DNA of 64,000 nucleotides, taken from Flavobacterium buctense. Lineage in GTDB: Bacteria > Bacteroidota > Bacteroidia > Flavobacteriales > Flavobacteriaceae. The stretch spans positions 82,674 to 146,673 of the forward strand of contig NZ_JACTAB010000006.1 of assembly GCF_014486695.1 (NCBI RefSeq), in the 5' to 3' direction. The notes under the pieces are model-generated. The model searched no databases and was not told where the DNA came from. It saw only the letters and a list, made by a program, of their open reading frames with translations. Positions 8,498 through 19,435 of the stretch are shown here, in pieces. The translations under genes were made by a program, and so were the position numbers. Numbering within the stretch: the first letter of the stretch is position 1; each line of letters starts with the position of its first letter.

Positions 8498-8576
8498 GTG
8501 CTAAGGTTCTGAGTGGCTAAGGCTCTAAGGTTTTTTAACCTCAGTACCTTAGAACCTTAGTGCCTTAGTATCTCAG
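8498..8576. repeat. Phased CTAAG/CTTAG array forming a long imperfect hairpin
   Basis: Units of CTAAG on the left side and CTTAG on the right side pair around the centre GGTTTTTTAACC (about 8529-8540). The units recur about every 10-15 bases. The same CTTAG word is arrayed at 60637-60676 and 63734-63764. Confidence 0.65.
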
Positions 8577-8586
8577 TTTAAAAAAC

Positions 8587-8620
8587 CAAAAAAGACATCA
8601 AGTGCATAACTCAATGTCTT
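8587..8620 (-). terminator. Rho-independent terminator of the oxygenase gene
   Basis: On the minus strand a stem of AGACAT and ATGTCT (8619-8593) is followed by a T-run. It lies 24 bases after the stop at 8644. Confidence 0.65.
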
Positions 8621-8643
8621 TAATGAAATTATTGAATTAACCT

Positions 8644-9597
8644 TTATTTTTTCTTTAATCCTAGTTCAACTAGTCTTTCGTCAAGATATTCTCCGGCGGT
8701 GATGTCTTCGAATCCTTTTGGATTGTTGGCATCGATGCATTTCTCTAAACAGTTGAGAGGCATATCGCTAACAGGATGCATAAAGAACGGAATAGAAAAA
8801 CGAGAGGTACCCCATAATTCTCTTGGCGGATTCACTACTTGATGAATGGTTGATTTCAATCGGTTGTTGGTGTGACGGGCCAACATGTCGCCTACATTAA
8901 TCATCAATTCATCTGGTTGTGCCATCGCATCAATCCATTCGCCATCGTGATTTTGTACTTGCAACCCTTTGCCTTGTGCGCCCATTAAAAGCGTAATCAA
9001 ATTGATGTCACCGTGAGCAGCAGCACGAACGGCGCCGTCTTTTGGTTCGTCAGTAATTGGCGGATAGTGGATTGGTCTTAGGATACTGTTACCGTCTTTG
9101 ATGTAGTTGTCGAAATAAAATTCGTCCAACCCAATAAATAAAGCCAAAGCTCTCAATACATAAACACCTGTTTTTTCTAACATTCTGTAAGCTTCTTGAC
9201 CAACTTCGTTGAAGTGTGGTAATTCTGTTACAGTCACATTGTCCGGATATTCGCTGGCGTATTTTGAACCTTCGCTAACGTATTGTCCGAAATGCCAAAA
9301 TTCTTTTAAGTCACCGGCTGAACGACCTTTGGCATGTTCTTTTCCAAAAGAAACATAACCACGTTGGCCGCCAATTCCGGGAATTTCGTATTTGGCTTTG
9401 GTTTCCAATGGCAAGTTGAAAAAGTTACGCACTTCAGCGTATAAATCACCTACCAGTTTGTCATCAAGAAAATGACCTTTTAGTGCTACGAAGCCAATCT
9501 CTTCGTAAGCTTTTCCGATTTCATTTACAAATTTTTGTTTACGTGCCGGATCGTCCGACAGGAAATCACGTAAGTCAACACTTGGAATTTGTTGCAT
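8644..9597 (-). CDS. 2-oxoglutarate/Fe(II)-dependent oxygenase, isopenicillin N synthase family
   Basis: The 317-residue enzyme has the DIOX_N region (PSVDLRDFL onward) and a 2OG-Fe(II) oxygenase domain. The iron ligands are His195, Asp197 (AAHGDINLITLL) and His252 (STIHQVV); the 2-oxoglutarate salt bridge is the RxS pair Arg266/Ser268 in SRFSIPFF. The family hydroxylates or oxidatively cyclises small molecules; the substrate is unknown and no biosynthetic cluster surrounds it. It has its own terminator. Confidence 0.85.
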   Translation of the reverse strand: MQQIPSVDLRDFLSDDPARKQKFVNEIGKAYEEIGFVALKGHFLDDKLVGDLYAEVRNFFNLPLETKAKYEIPGIGGQRGYVSFGKEHAKGRSAGDLKEFWHFGQYVSEGSKYASEYPDNVTVTELPHFNEVGQEAYRMLEKTGVYVLRALALFIGLDEFYFDNYIKDGNSILRPIHYPPITDEPKDGAVRAAAHGDINLITLLMGAQGKGLQVQNHDGEWIDAMAQPDELMINVGDMLARHTNNRLKSTIHQVVNPPRELWGTSRFSIPFFMHPVSDMPLNCLEKCIDANNPKGFEDITAGEYLDERLVELGLKKK

Positions 9598-9780
9598 ACT
9601 ACTAAAACTTTTTTGTTAATAACTTATGTTGGAAAAATTCCAACGATAACTACAAATGTAACTATTTTTTAAATAGTAAAGTTCAAAGTTATTAACAATT
9701 CACAGTAATATTTTTTACACATTCAAATAGTTTCCTTTTACTTTCCGTGAAAAAACTACAACGATTGAAATTGGTTTTTA

Positions 9781-9788
9781 TACTTTTG
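9781..9788 (+). promoter_or_regulatory. -7 element of the E1 alpha/beta gene
   Basis: TACTTTTG matches TAnnTTTG and lies 19 bases before the start codon at 9808. No TTG is at the expected distance upstream. Confidence 0.5.
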
Positions 9789-9807
9789 CAACGCTAAAAT
9801 AAACCCA

Positions 9808-11784
9808 ATGAATTTCGACAGAAAAGAGTTATCTAATATCCAGTTATTGGATTTATACAAAAGACTGCTCAAACCCAGATTGATAGAAGAAAAAATGCTC
9901 ATTCTATTGCGCCAAGGAAAAGTATCCAAATGGTTTTCAGGTATTGGTCAGGAAGCAATTTCCGTTGGAATCACGGCTGCTTTAGATAAAGACGAATATA
10001 TCTTACCAATGCACCGAAACTTAGGCGTATTTACCGGAAGAGACATTCCGTTGCACCGTTTGTTTTCGCAATGGCAAGGCAAAAAAACCGGTTTTACTAA
10101 AGGAAGAGACAGAAGTTTTCACTTTGGCACCCAAGAGTTCAATATTATAGGCATGATATCACATCTTGGCCCGCAAATGGGAGTTGCCGATGGGATTGCT
10201 TTGGCCAATAAATTAAAAAAGAACGGTAAAGTTACGGCGGTTTTTACCGGTGAAGGTGCTACTTCGGAGGGAGACTTTCACGAAGCGTTGAATATTGCTG
10301 CCGTATGGGAACTACCTGTTTTGTTTGTCATTGAAAATAATGGTTATGGTTTATCAACCCCAACCAATGAACAATACCGTTGTGAGAACTTAGCCGATAA
10401 AGGCATCGGTTACGGAATGGAAAGCCACATCATAGACGGAAATAATATCTTAGACGTTTATACCAAAATAGCAGAACTAAAAGCTTCTATGGTCGATAAT
10501 CCTCGTCCGGTTTTATTAGAGTTTAAAACCTTCAGAATGCGTGGGCACGAAGAAGCGAGTGGCACCAAATATGTGCCTCAAGAGTTGATGGATATGTGGG
10601 CCATTAAAGACCCGATTTCAAATTATAAAGATTATTTGCTTCGAATAAGCGTGCTTTCGGAAGAAGAAGACGAAAAGATAAAAAAAGCCATTAAAGCAGA
10701 AATAGATGAGCATTGGGCAACTACGCAAGCGGAGCCTGAATGTGAAGCCGATTTAGCCGAAGAGCTCAAAGATATGTATGAACCTTACGAATTTGAAGCC
10801 GTAAATCATGGTGATGCGGTAGAAAATATTCGTGTGGTGGATGCTATTTCGACTGCATTGCGCCAATCGATGGAGCGTCATGATAATTTGGTGATAATGG
10901 GACAAGACATTGCTGAGTATGGCGGTGCTTTTAAAATCACAGATGGTTTTGTAGCGCAATTTGGTAAAGAACGTGTTCGCAATACCCCAATATGTGAAAG
11001 TGCAGTGGTCTCTGCGGCCAATGGATTGTCCATTAACGGATACAAGGCAATTGTAGAAATGCAATTTGCCGATTTCGTTTCTACAGGATTCAATCCGATT
11101 GTAAATTTATTAGCGAAGCAGCATTACCGTTGGAATGAAAAAGCTGATGTGGTAGTGCGCATGCCTTGTGGTGGTGGCACTCAGGCCGGACCATTTCACT
11201 CCCAAACCAATGAAGCTTGGTTTACCAAAACGCCCGGTTTGAAAGTCGTTTATCCAGCGTTTCCATATGATGCCAAAGGATTATTGAATACCGCTATCAA
11301 CGATCCGAATCCGGTGATGTATTTTGAGCACAAACAATTATACCGTTCAGTTTATCAAGACGTTCCGACTGATTATTATACTATTCCTTTTGGGAAAGCG
11401 ACTTTACTAAAAGAAGGAACTCAAGTGACCGTAATTTCTTTCGGTGCCGGTGTGCATTGGGCACTGGAAACTTTGAATAAGCATTTACAAATCAGTGCTG
11501 ATTTAATTGACTTGCGTTCCTTACAACCTTTGGATACAGAAACAATTTTTGCTTCAGTGAAAAAGACCGGTAAAGTGATTATTCTGCAAGAAGATACTTT
11601 ATTTGGAGGTGTTTCAAGTGATATTTCAGCAATGATTATGGAACATTGTTTTGAGTGGTTAGATGCACCGGTGAGGAGAGTGGGTAGTTTAGAAACCGCT
11701 ATTCCATTTGTAAAAGCATTGGAAGACCAATATTTACCAAAAGAACGTTTTGAGATAACCTTAATGGATTTACTCGATTATTAA
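9808..11784 (+). CDS. Branched-chain 2-oxoacid dehydrogenase E1, fused alpha and beta subunits
   Basis: This 658-residue protein joins both E1 subunits of the thiamine-diphosphate-dependent 2-oxoisovalerate dehydrogenase complex, which decarboxylates branched-chain 2-oxo acids and passes the acyl group to E2 lipoate. The alpha half carries the ThDP-binding GEG at 148-150 with NN at 177-178 ([13 protein letters not shown]). The beta half starts near 345 ([16 protein letters not shown]), contains the transketolase-like pyrimidine-binding segment [13 protein letters not shown] and ends with the transketolase C-terminal domain. The fusion is typical of Bacteroidota. E2 and E3 are not nearby. ilvE at 31 kb acts in the same amino-acid pathway but is separate. 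Confidence 0.9.
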   Translation: MNFDRKELSNIQLLDLYKRLLKPRLIEEKMLILLRQGKVSKWFSGIGQEAISVGITAALDKDEYILPMHRNLGVFTGRDIPLHRLFSQWQGKKTGFTKGRDRSFHFGTQEFNIIGMISHLGPQMGVADGIALANKLKKNGKVTAVFTGEGATSEGDFHEALNIAAVWELPVLFVIENNGYGLSTPTNEQYRCENLADKGIGYGMESHIIDGNNILDVYTKIAELKASMVDNPRPVLLEFKTFRMRGHEEASGTKYVPQELMDMWAIKDPISNYKDYLLRISVLSEEEDEKIKKAIKAEIDEHWATTQAEPECEADLAEELKDMYEPYEFEAVNHGDAVENIRVVDAISTALRQSMERHDNLVIMGQDIAEYGGAFKITDGFVAQFGKERVRNTPICESAVVSAANGLSINGYKAIVEMQFADFVSTGFNPIVNLLAKQHYRWNEKADVVVRMPCGGGTQAGPFHSQTNEAWFTKTPGLKVVYPAFPYDAKGLLNTAINDPNPVMYFEHKQLYRSVYQDVPTDYYTIPFGKATLLKEGTQVTVISFGAGVHWALETLNKHLQISADLIDLRSLQPLDTETIFASVKKTGKVIILQEDTLFGGVSSDISAMIMEHCFEWLDAPVRRVGSLETAIPFVKALEDQYLPKERFEITLMDLLDY

Positions 11785-11796
11785 AACCTTACATTA

Positions 11797-11838
11797 ATAA
11801 AAGAAAAAGATACATTCAAAATGTGTCTTTTTCTTTTT
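11797..11838. terminator. Bidirectional terminator between convergent genes
   Basis: An A-rich arm AAAAGAAAAAGA and its complement TCTTTTTCTTTT flank a small ACATT/ATGTG stem. It serves both the E1 gene and the convergent HELGH protein gene. Confidence 0.75.
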
Positions 11839-11852
11839 ATACTTATTAATGA

Positions 11853-12566
11853 TTAATCTAACTTTTTGAAATAGTTGGTTATGTAGATGTCAAAATCAGG
11901 TAGTGATTGGTCTTCATATACTTTTATAAACTGGGCAAACTGCATGTAGCCATATACAAAAGGATCTCCGGCTGCTTGCTCATAATTTTTGGTGAAATAC
12001 TCTTCAGCTGTTTGGCCTTCCGGAACCGGATTGGGGAGTTTGGCATACATTGATTTAGCCAATTCGTAACAAGCTTTCAATTCTTTTTCTTTTCCTTGTT
12101 TGCGCCACCATAGCATAGCTATTTCATTGGCCAGATATTCGTTTTTAAAGCTAACATTCGCATTTTTTTTATCGACATAATCTTGTAATGCATGTCCTAA
12201 TTCATGCGGTAAATAAAAACCATTAAAGAATAAGCCAAACATTCTTTCTCCATCGGCTTCACTTCCGGCTACTTGAGCAGTGAAACCTTTAATCGGTGGT
12301 ATTACTTGTGACCAAAGCGGTAAATTAACCGTATCATTTTCACCATAAAAAATAAGATAGGGTGTAGTGTTTAAGAGTACGCCGGTTTTAAAATCCAATT
12401 CAGGTTTGAGTTTTTTAATATCAGCTTTAAATAATTCGGATAAACGATTCGATTCTTTGATTAAAGCTACTGAATCTGTATAAGTACTAAACCATTGGTT
12501 TTGCCCTGAGACAAACGTACTTACCAATAGTAAACTAAAAAGGAGTTGAAGTTTAAAAAATTTCAT
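11853..12566 (-). CDS. Secreted HExxH-type putative metalloprotein
   Basis: The 237 residues start with a signal peptide (MKFFKLQLLFSLLLVSTFVSGQ). Near residue 115 there is LPHELGHALQDYV, a zinc-binding HExxH motif, and downstream acidic segments (YLANEIAMLWW) could supply the third ligand in gluzincin style (an E within NEIAMLWW). The motif makes a peptidase plausible, but no named family is recognised. It is probably monocistronic. Confidence 0.65.
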   Translation of the reverse strand: MKFFKLQLLFSLLLVSTFVSGQNQWFSTYTDSVALIKESNRLSELFKADIKKLKPELDFKTGVLLNTTPYLIFYGENDTVNLPLWSQVIPPIKGFTAQVAGSEADGERMFGLFFNGFYLPHELGHALQDYVDKKNANVSFKNEYLANEIAMLWWRKQGKEKELKACYELAKSMYAKLPNPVPEGQTAEEYFTKNYEQAAGDPFVYGYMQFAQFIKVYEDQSLPDFDIYITNYFKKLD

Positions 12567-12714
12567 AACTAATATTGTTTTTACTTTGTTGATTTAAATT
12601 CATTTGCGAACATAAATATTATATTTTATATTTCCTACAAACAAGCAGTAGGTTTATATTCAATCTATTGCAAAGGTTATATAGGCAAGGACAACTTTTA
12701 ATATAGTTTTTTTC

Positions 12715-12757
12715 TATCAAAATTAATTTTTTGATAAGTGGTTCTGTCGTAACTTAG
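12715..12757 (+). promoter_or_regulatory. katG promoter with overlapping inverted repeat
   Basis: A perfect 8-bp inverted repeat, TATCAAAA-TTAATT-TTTTGATA (12715-12736), overlaps a TTG at 12731-12733. After 16 bases comes TAACTTAG (12750-12757), one mismatch from the -7 consensus. The arrangement fits an operator covering the -33 element; the regulator is unknown. Confidence 0.45.
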
Positions 12758-12772
12758 CACTATAAGTTTTAA

Positions 12773-14971
<2,199 letters not shown>

Positions 14972-14991
14972 ATAGTTATAGTTTATAAATA

Positions 14992-15023
14992 GAAAAGGTG
15001 GTTCAATTGAGCCACCTTTTTTT
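14992..15023 (+). terminator. katG terminator
   Basis: A stem of AAAAGGTGG and CCACCTTTT with a short loop is followed by seven T residues, 21 bases after the katG stop. Confidence 0.8.
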
Positions 15024-15039
15024 ATTTAGAAATATCGTC

Positions 15040-15984
15040 TTAATCTTTTAAATTGATCATTGGTGTAGCATTCCCTAAAGTTGTTTTTGGAAGCTCACCA
15101 TTCCATTTTTGCGCTTTGATGTATTCAACATATAAAGGGGTAAGTTCTCTTTGTTTAAGCTTTAATGCCGCAGCTTCTGAACTCGCTTGAATTACCACTG
15201 TGGCACTGTCACCTTTAGCCAATGCAATTTTTCGTTGCGCATCTGCTGTTGCGGCCTTAGCTTGTGACTCAGAAGTAATAGCATCTTGAACCGCTAATGC
15301 TTTTGCTTTAATAGATTCAACAATACTTGGTGGTGGCTGTATATTGGTTCTTAATTGTGATATGGTAAACCATTTTCCAACACGTTTATTGGCTTCTACA
15401 ACAATGGCAGCTTCAAATCCGCTTCGATTGTTGAAAATATCATCTATTACCCATTTGTTGGCTACATCACTAACCGCTCCAAGAATAGCAATTTCAAGCC
15501 AGCCACCTTCAATGGCTTCTAAGCCACCGCTTCTATATGAAGTTCTTAAATTGGTAAACATGTCTGAACTGGTTGCTCTTTTTACAGAATGATTAAAGCT
15601 TGGCGAAATATCACATGGGAAACCACCTTTGGCAATAACACTTTGTTTTTCATATCTGATGGTTCTTTGGTCAAGTGGTATTTGATGAATTTCCTCTGTC
15701 CAAGTATTGTATATTTTCCATCCGGATACTTCTTTGATAGTGGATGCTCCTCTTGAATCACCAACAAGATTCACTAATAATCCTTGATAACCGGCTTCAA
15801 TCTTTTTCATTTCGTAGGGTTGAACGAAGATAAAAAGTAAGGCTAAAATACTAAAAACAATAGGTTTGTAATTTAATTTTTGAAAATGTCCGTCAATGTT
15901 TCTCTCAATAATTTTAAATTTTTTTTGCGCCCACATGGTACCAAATGCTAGTGCGAAAACTATTAATAATACAACTGTAACCAT
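15040..15984 (-). CDS. SPFH/prohibitin-family membrane protein
   Basis: The 314 residues begin with two hydrophobic stretches (VTVVLLIVFALAFGTMWA and, near 45-58, FSILALLFIFV). They continue with the SPFH band-7 domain (IEAGYQGLLVNLVGDSRGA) and an alanine/glutamine-rich helical region (ITSESQAKAATADAQRKI) typical of prohibitin and HflC-like proteins. Such proteins assemble ring scaffolds in membranes and modulate proteases such as FtsH. It is monocistronic, convergent with katG and ends 16 bases from its terminator. Confidence 0.8.
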   Translation of the reverse strand: MVTVVLLIVFALAFGTMWAQKKFKIIERNIDGHFQKLNYKPIVFSILALLFIFVQPYEMKKIEAGYQGLLVNLVGDSRGASTIKEVSGWKIYNTWTEEIHQIPLDQRTIRYEKQSVIAKGGFPCDISPSFNHSVKRATSSDMFTNLRTSYRSGGLEAIEGGWLEIAILGAVSDVANKWVIDDIFNNRSGFEAAIVVEANKRVGKWFTISQLRTNIQPPPSIVESIKAKALAVQDAITSESQAKAATADAQRKIALAKGDSATVVIQASSEAAALKLKQRELTPLYVEYIKAQKWNGELPKTTLGNATPMINLKD

Positions 15985-16123
15985 TTTTTTTACGATTTAA
16001 TTTTTGCCTACTCTTTACAGTTTTCAGCTTTCTCTGTTTAAATATTATCCAAATTAAATGAAAAGAAATTTCTGATTCAAATTTTTCAAATAAAATTTTA
16101 AACAGTTCCCAAAATAGGATAAA

Positions 16124-16148
16124 TAAAAAAAGCTCCTAGTAGAGCTTA
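16124..16148 (-). terminator. hemN terminator
   Basis: On the minus strand AAGCTC and GAGCTT form a stem, followed by a run of seven T residues. It starts about 45 bases after the hemN stop at 16195. Confidence 0.7.
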
Positions 16149-16194
16149 TAGAATTTTCTTTCCAAGAATTGCTTTAAAAAGTAGTAGGAAAAAT

Positions 16195-17559
16195 CTAAAC
16201 GGTCATAGAAAACAACTGGTTTTGTGGTGTTTTGCGTTTCAATCTCAAATCAAAAGCCATACAAATGTTGCGAACAAAAGCTTTCCCTTTTTCAGTTACG
16301 ACCAAACTATTGGGTTGAATTAGTAATAATCCATCGTTTTCCATTTCATGGAGTTGGCGTAATACCTCGGGAAGTTCTCTAAAGTATAAGTTGTCATCTT
16401 TCCATGAAGTTTCAAATTGGCACATCAAGTTAAGAATATGACGGCGAATAATTAAGTCTTCTTCGCTCAACACATGACCACGGTAAACCGGTAATTCATT
16501 ATTGTTCAAACGGGCATAATAGGTTTCAAGTTCCTTTTCATTTTGGGCAAAAGCATACCAACTGTCACTAATCGATGAAACACCTAAGCCAATCATTAGT
16601 TGTGTTTTCGAAGCCGTATACCCCATAAAATTGCGGTGAAGTTTTCCGGCTTTAAAGGCTTTGTACATTGCATCGTCTGCTAAGGCAAAGTGATCCATTC
16701 CAATTTCATGATACCCTTTTTCTGAGAGTAATGCTTTACCCACTTCATAGAGTTGGCGTTTTTCATCATCTTTAGGTACATCTTCATCTTTGAATCCTCG
16801 TTGGCCATTGCCTTTTATCCAAGGCACATGTGCGTAGCTGTAAAAAGCCAATCGGTTTGGGGAAAGTGAATTGGTTTTTTCAATGGTGTCAATGACATTG
16901 TCCAATGTTTGGAACGGCAGGCCGAAAACCAAATCATGCGAAATAGAAGTATAGCCTATTTCTTTAGCCCAAAAAGTTACTTTGGCCACATTGTGAAACG
17001 GTTGGTTTCTATGAATGGCTGTTTGCACTTTTTCGGCATAATCTTGCACGCCAAAACTCACTCTTCTGAAACCTAAATCATAGAGCTTTTGTAAATGTTC
17101 TCGGGTTGTGTTATTAGGATGCCCTTCAAAACTGAATTCGTATTCATTGGCTCTTTTGGCTTTGCGTAGTATTCCGGTAATCAAACGCTCTAAGTTTTCC
17201 GGAGAAAAGAAAGTGGGTGTTCCTCCACCAAGATGAATCTCTTTGATAATAGGCTTCTCCGAAAATAAATTGCAATACAAATCCCATTCTTTTAAAACAG
17301 CTTCAATGTAAGGATGTTCTACCTCGTGTCGTTTGGTAATTCGTTTGTGGCAACCGCAAAACGTACACAAACTTTCACAAAAAGGCAAATGTATATAGAG
17401 ACTTATGCCTTCCGAAGTATTACTCTCTTTGAAACTTTGCAAGAATGTTTGCTGCCATTGGGAATCAGAGAATGATTCTTCATCCCAATAAGGAACTGTC
17501 GGATAACTGGTGTATCTCGGACCGGGAACGTTATATTTTTGGACTAAAGAAATCGACAT
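16195..17559 (-). CDS. hemN: Oxygen-independent coproporphyrinogen III oxidase
   Basis: The 454-residue radical-SAM enzyme converts coproporphyrinogen III to protoporphyrinogen IX without oxygen. The iron-sulfur cluster cysteines are Cys61, Cys65 and Cys68, and the family-typical Cys70 follows (PFCESLCTFCGC). The SAM-binding GGGTPTF segment and the HemN C-terminal domain (GMDHFALADDAMYKAF onward) distinguish it from HemW. The length fits true HemN, about 455 residues. Its upstream region carries a palindrome at activator position, which suggests induction when oxygen is low. Confidence 0.95.
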   Translation of the reverse strand: MSISLVQKYNVPGPRYTSYPTVPYWDEESFSDSQWQQTFLQSFKESNTSEGISLYIHLPFCESLCTFCGCHKRITKRHEVEHPYIEAVLKEWDLYCNLFSEKPIIKEIHLGGGTPTFFSPENLERLITGILRKAKRANEYEFSFEGHPNNTTREHLQKLYDLGFRRVSFGVQDYAEKVQTAIHRNQPFHNVAKVTFWAKEIGYTSISHDLVFGLPFQTLDNVIDTIEKTNSLSPNRLAFYSYAHVPWIKGNGQRGFKDEDVPKDDEKRQLYEVGKALLSEKGYHEIGMDHFALADDAMYKAFKAGKLHRNFMGYTASKTQLMIGLGVSSISDSWYAFAQNEKELETYYARLNNNELPVYRGHVLSEEDLIIRRHILNLMCQFETSWKDDNLYFRELPEVLRQLHEMENDGLLLIQPNSLVVTEKGKAFVRNICMAFDLRLKRKTPQNQLFSMTV

Positions 17560-17577
17560 GTTACTACTTTATGAGGA

Positions 17578-17585
17578 CAAAAGTA
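17578..17585 (-). promoter_or_regulatory. -7 element of hemN
   Basis: TACTTTTG on the minus strand matches TAnnTTTG and lies 18 bases before the hemN start. No TTG is found 17-22 bases upstream, as expected if an activator is needed. Confidence 0.55.
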
Positions 17586-17607
17586 GTTCGTGTTTTTTCC
17601 AATAAAA

Positions 17608-17621
17608 ATGACAATTGTCAT
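17608..17621. promoter_or_regulatory. Perfect palindrome, candidate Crp/Fnr-family site for hemN
   Basis: ATGACAATTGTCAT is a perfect 14-bp palindrome centred about 40 bases upstream of the likely hemN transcription start. This is where class II Crp/Fnr activators bind. The half-site TGACA resembles the TTGAC half-sites of the family. Confidence 0.5.
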
Positions 17622-17630
17622 ATCGGCCAA

Positions 17631-19175
17631 TTAATTCCGGATGATTTTGACTACTTGTTGGTCAATCTTAAGAAAATAACTGCACGTAGCAATTTCACTT
17701 AAGTTCAGTACCGTTACGTCAGTCGTAACATCGAAACTTTTTATGCGTTGTCCCAAAATGGTGAATAATTCGGCCTTACCCCGATAACCATTCGATGAAA
17801 ATGTCAGTAACTCTTTAGTCGGATTGGGATAAACTATAAATGAATTTTGAGGATTGATTGGAACTTCTAAGGAAGACTGACTCAATTTGGCCAAAAATGG
17901 ATAATACTGAAAATCATCTGTTCCTGCGGTTAAATTATCAAAAGAAATTACGTCATTCGCCATACCGGATATTAGGATGCTTCCATCCGACAAAACACTG
18001 ATGCCATCGGTTCTGTCTTCAGAACTTCCACCGGCGGTTTTAGCCCAAAGTACGACTCCTTGTGGGGAATATTTTAAGATTAAAACATCACTGCTGAAAC
18101 CTAATTGGGTTTGCGAACTCACATTGGCATTCCATTGAATAGTTCCTTGAGTTTTTCCTGCCATATAAATATTACCTTGATTGTCTAGCGTTAAGAAATT
18201 GCGGTGACCAATTTCGGCTCCACCACTTCCCGGAACTTCTTTTACCCATTGTACTGTTCCCGTTGCATTCAATTTAGCCAAAAAGAAATCGGTACTATTT
18301 ACCGGACCTTCGCAGGTTATGTTGCCAATAGTAAAATTATCAAAAAGGTGTGAACTGAAATAAACTTCATCCGGTGTTCGGGCAATCACCATAGGTTCGG
18401 GACAAGTGATGTCTTCTACATAATGCATCCATTGCATTTGTCCGGTCGGATTGTATTTAACCAAGTATATATTGTATAAAAAAGGGGCGGGCATAACTGT
18501 CCCATTAAAGTTGGCACTTGTTTCAGCGCAAGAACCAACAGCATAAATGTTACCTTCCGTATCTACACTTACCGCGCTAATTAGTTTTACTTCGCTTTGA
18601 GTGATTAGTTGAAGTGTGTTGCCATTGGCATCTAATTTTTCGATAAAGGAATTTTGATAATCGTCGTAACCAATAAAAACATTTTGTTGACTATCAATGG
18701 CAATTGCATTAAAATGTTGGGTAAAATCACCCGGGATGACTTTATGCCATTGGAGTTCACCATTAGCATTGAATTTTAACAACAGCGGATTTACGTTTTG
18801 TAAATTGTTGGTTAAACTAAAATTGCCCATTGTAATTGAAGTCAGATAACCTACAGCCAAGTACAGATTTCCGGCATTATCAGTAGCCATCTTATAAGCA
18901 TGTACATTACCGTTGATGTTTTTAGTAAAAATTAATGTACCGTTAGCGTCATATTTAAGTAAAGCAAGATTCCCAAATATATCCGTGTAAGGAGTAGCAT
19001 TATCTTTTAATCCACAGATATAAGTATTTCCTTGTTGGTCAGAGGCAGTCGGATAACTAATCATTGCCGGATTAGAAGTAAAAGTAATACTTGGTGTACG
19101 CAGCCATTCAAAAGTTTGGGCTGTTACAACAAACTGGCCTAAAAGTAAAAGCGTGATTAAGTAATTGTTTTTCAT
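17631..19175 (-). CDS. T9SS cargo protein with SBBP-type beta-propeller repeats
   Basis: The start is set at 19175, where a signal peptide begins (MKNNYLITLLLLGQFVVTAQ); an upstream methionine only adds a non-signal extension. The 514-residue protein has repeated segments of the form DNQGNIYMAG and ILKYSPQGVVLWAK, about 45-60 residues apart, as in SBBP/NHL-like propellers. It ends with a Por secretion tail (FIVYPNPTKELLTFSS to the C-terminus), which directs export by the type IX system and usually surface attachment. Ligand and role are unknown. The hemN regulatory region starts just downstream. Confidence 0.85.
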   Translation of the reverse strand: MKNNYLITLLLLGQFVVTAQTFEWLRTPSITFTSNPAMISYPTASDQQGNTYICGLKDNATPYTDIFGNLALLKYDANGTLIFTKNINGNVHAYKMATDNAGNLYLAVGYLTSITMGNFSLTNNLQNVNPLLLKFNANGELQWHKVIPGDFTQHFNAIAIDSQQNVFIGYDDYQNSFIEKLDANGNTLQLITQSEVKLISAVSVDTEGNIYAVGSCAETSANFNGTVMPAPFLYNIYLVKYNPTGQMQWMHYVEDITCPEPMVIARTPDEVYFSSHLFDNFTIGNITCEGPVNSTDFFLAKLNATGTVQWVKEVPGSGGAEIGHRNFLTLDNQGNIYMAGKTQGTIQWNANVSSQTQLGFSSDVLILKYSPQGVVLWAKTAGGSSEDRTDGISVLSDGSILISGMANDVISFDNLTAGTDDFQYYPFLAKLSQSSLEVPINPQNSFIVYPNPTKELLTFSSNGYRGKAELFTILGQRIKSFDVTTDVTVLNLSEIATCSYFLKIDQQVVKIIRN

Positions 19176-19385
19176 GATTTTGTACTTGATGATTGCCAAA
19201 CAAAGATACAGAAAACTCAACAAGGTTGGTTAATTAATAGGTTGACTTGTGGTATACATGAAAAAGGAAATCGTTTGTAAAGTTAATTTAAACAGACTTT
19301 TAGGTAGCTAACAATTAAGCCACATTGAAGCTGTAATGCTTAATAAAGCAATGACTTTAAAATTACTCTATGTTCAGTTATAAAT

Positions 19386-19417
19386 AAAAAAAAGGCACTC
19401 CGTAAGGAATGCCTTCT
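19386..19417 (-). terminator. Terminator of the 1887-residue T9SS protein gene
   Basis: On the minus strand AAGGCATTCC-ttac-GGAGTGCCTT forms a hairpin with one mismatch, followed by eight T residues. Confidence 0.8.
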
Positions 19418-19435
19418 TTGTCAAAACTAATTGCT

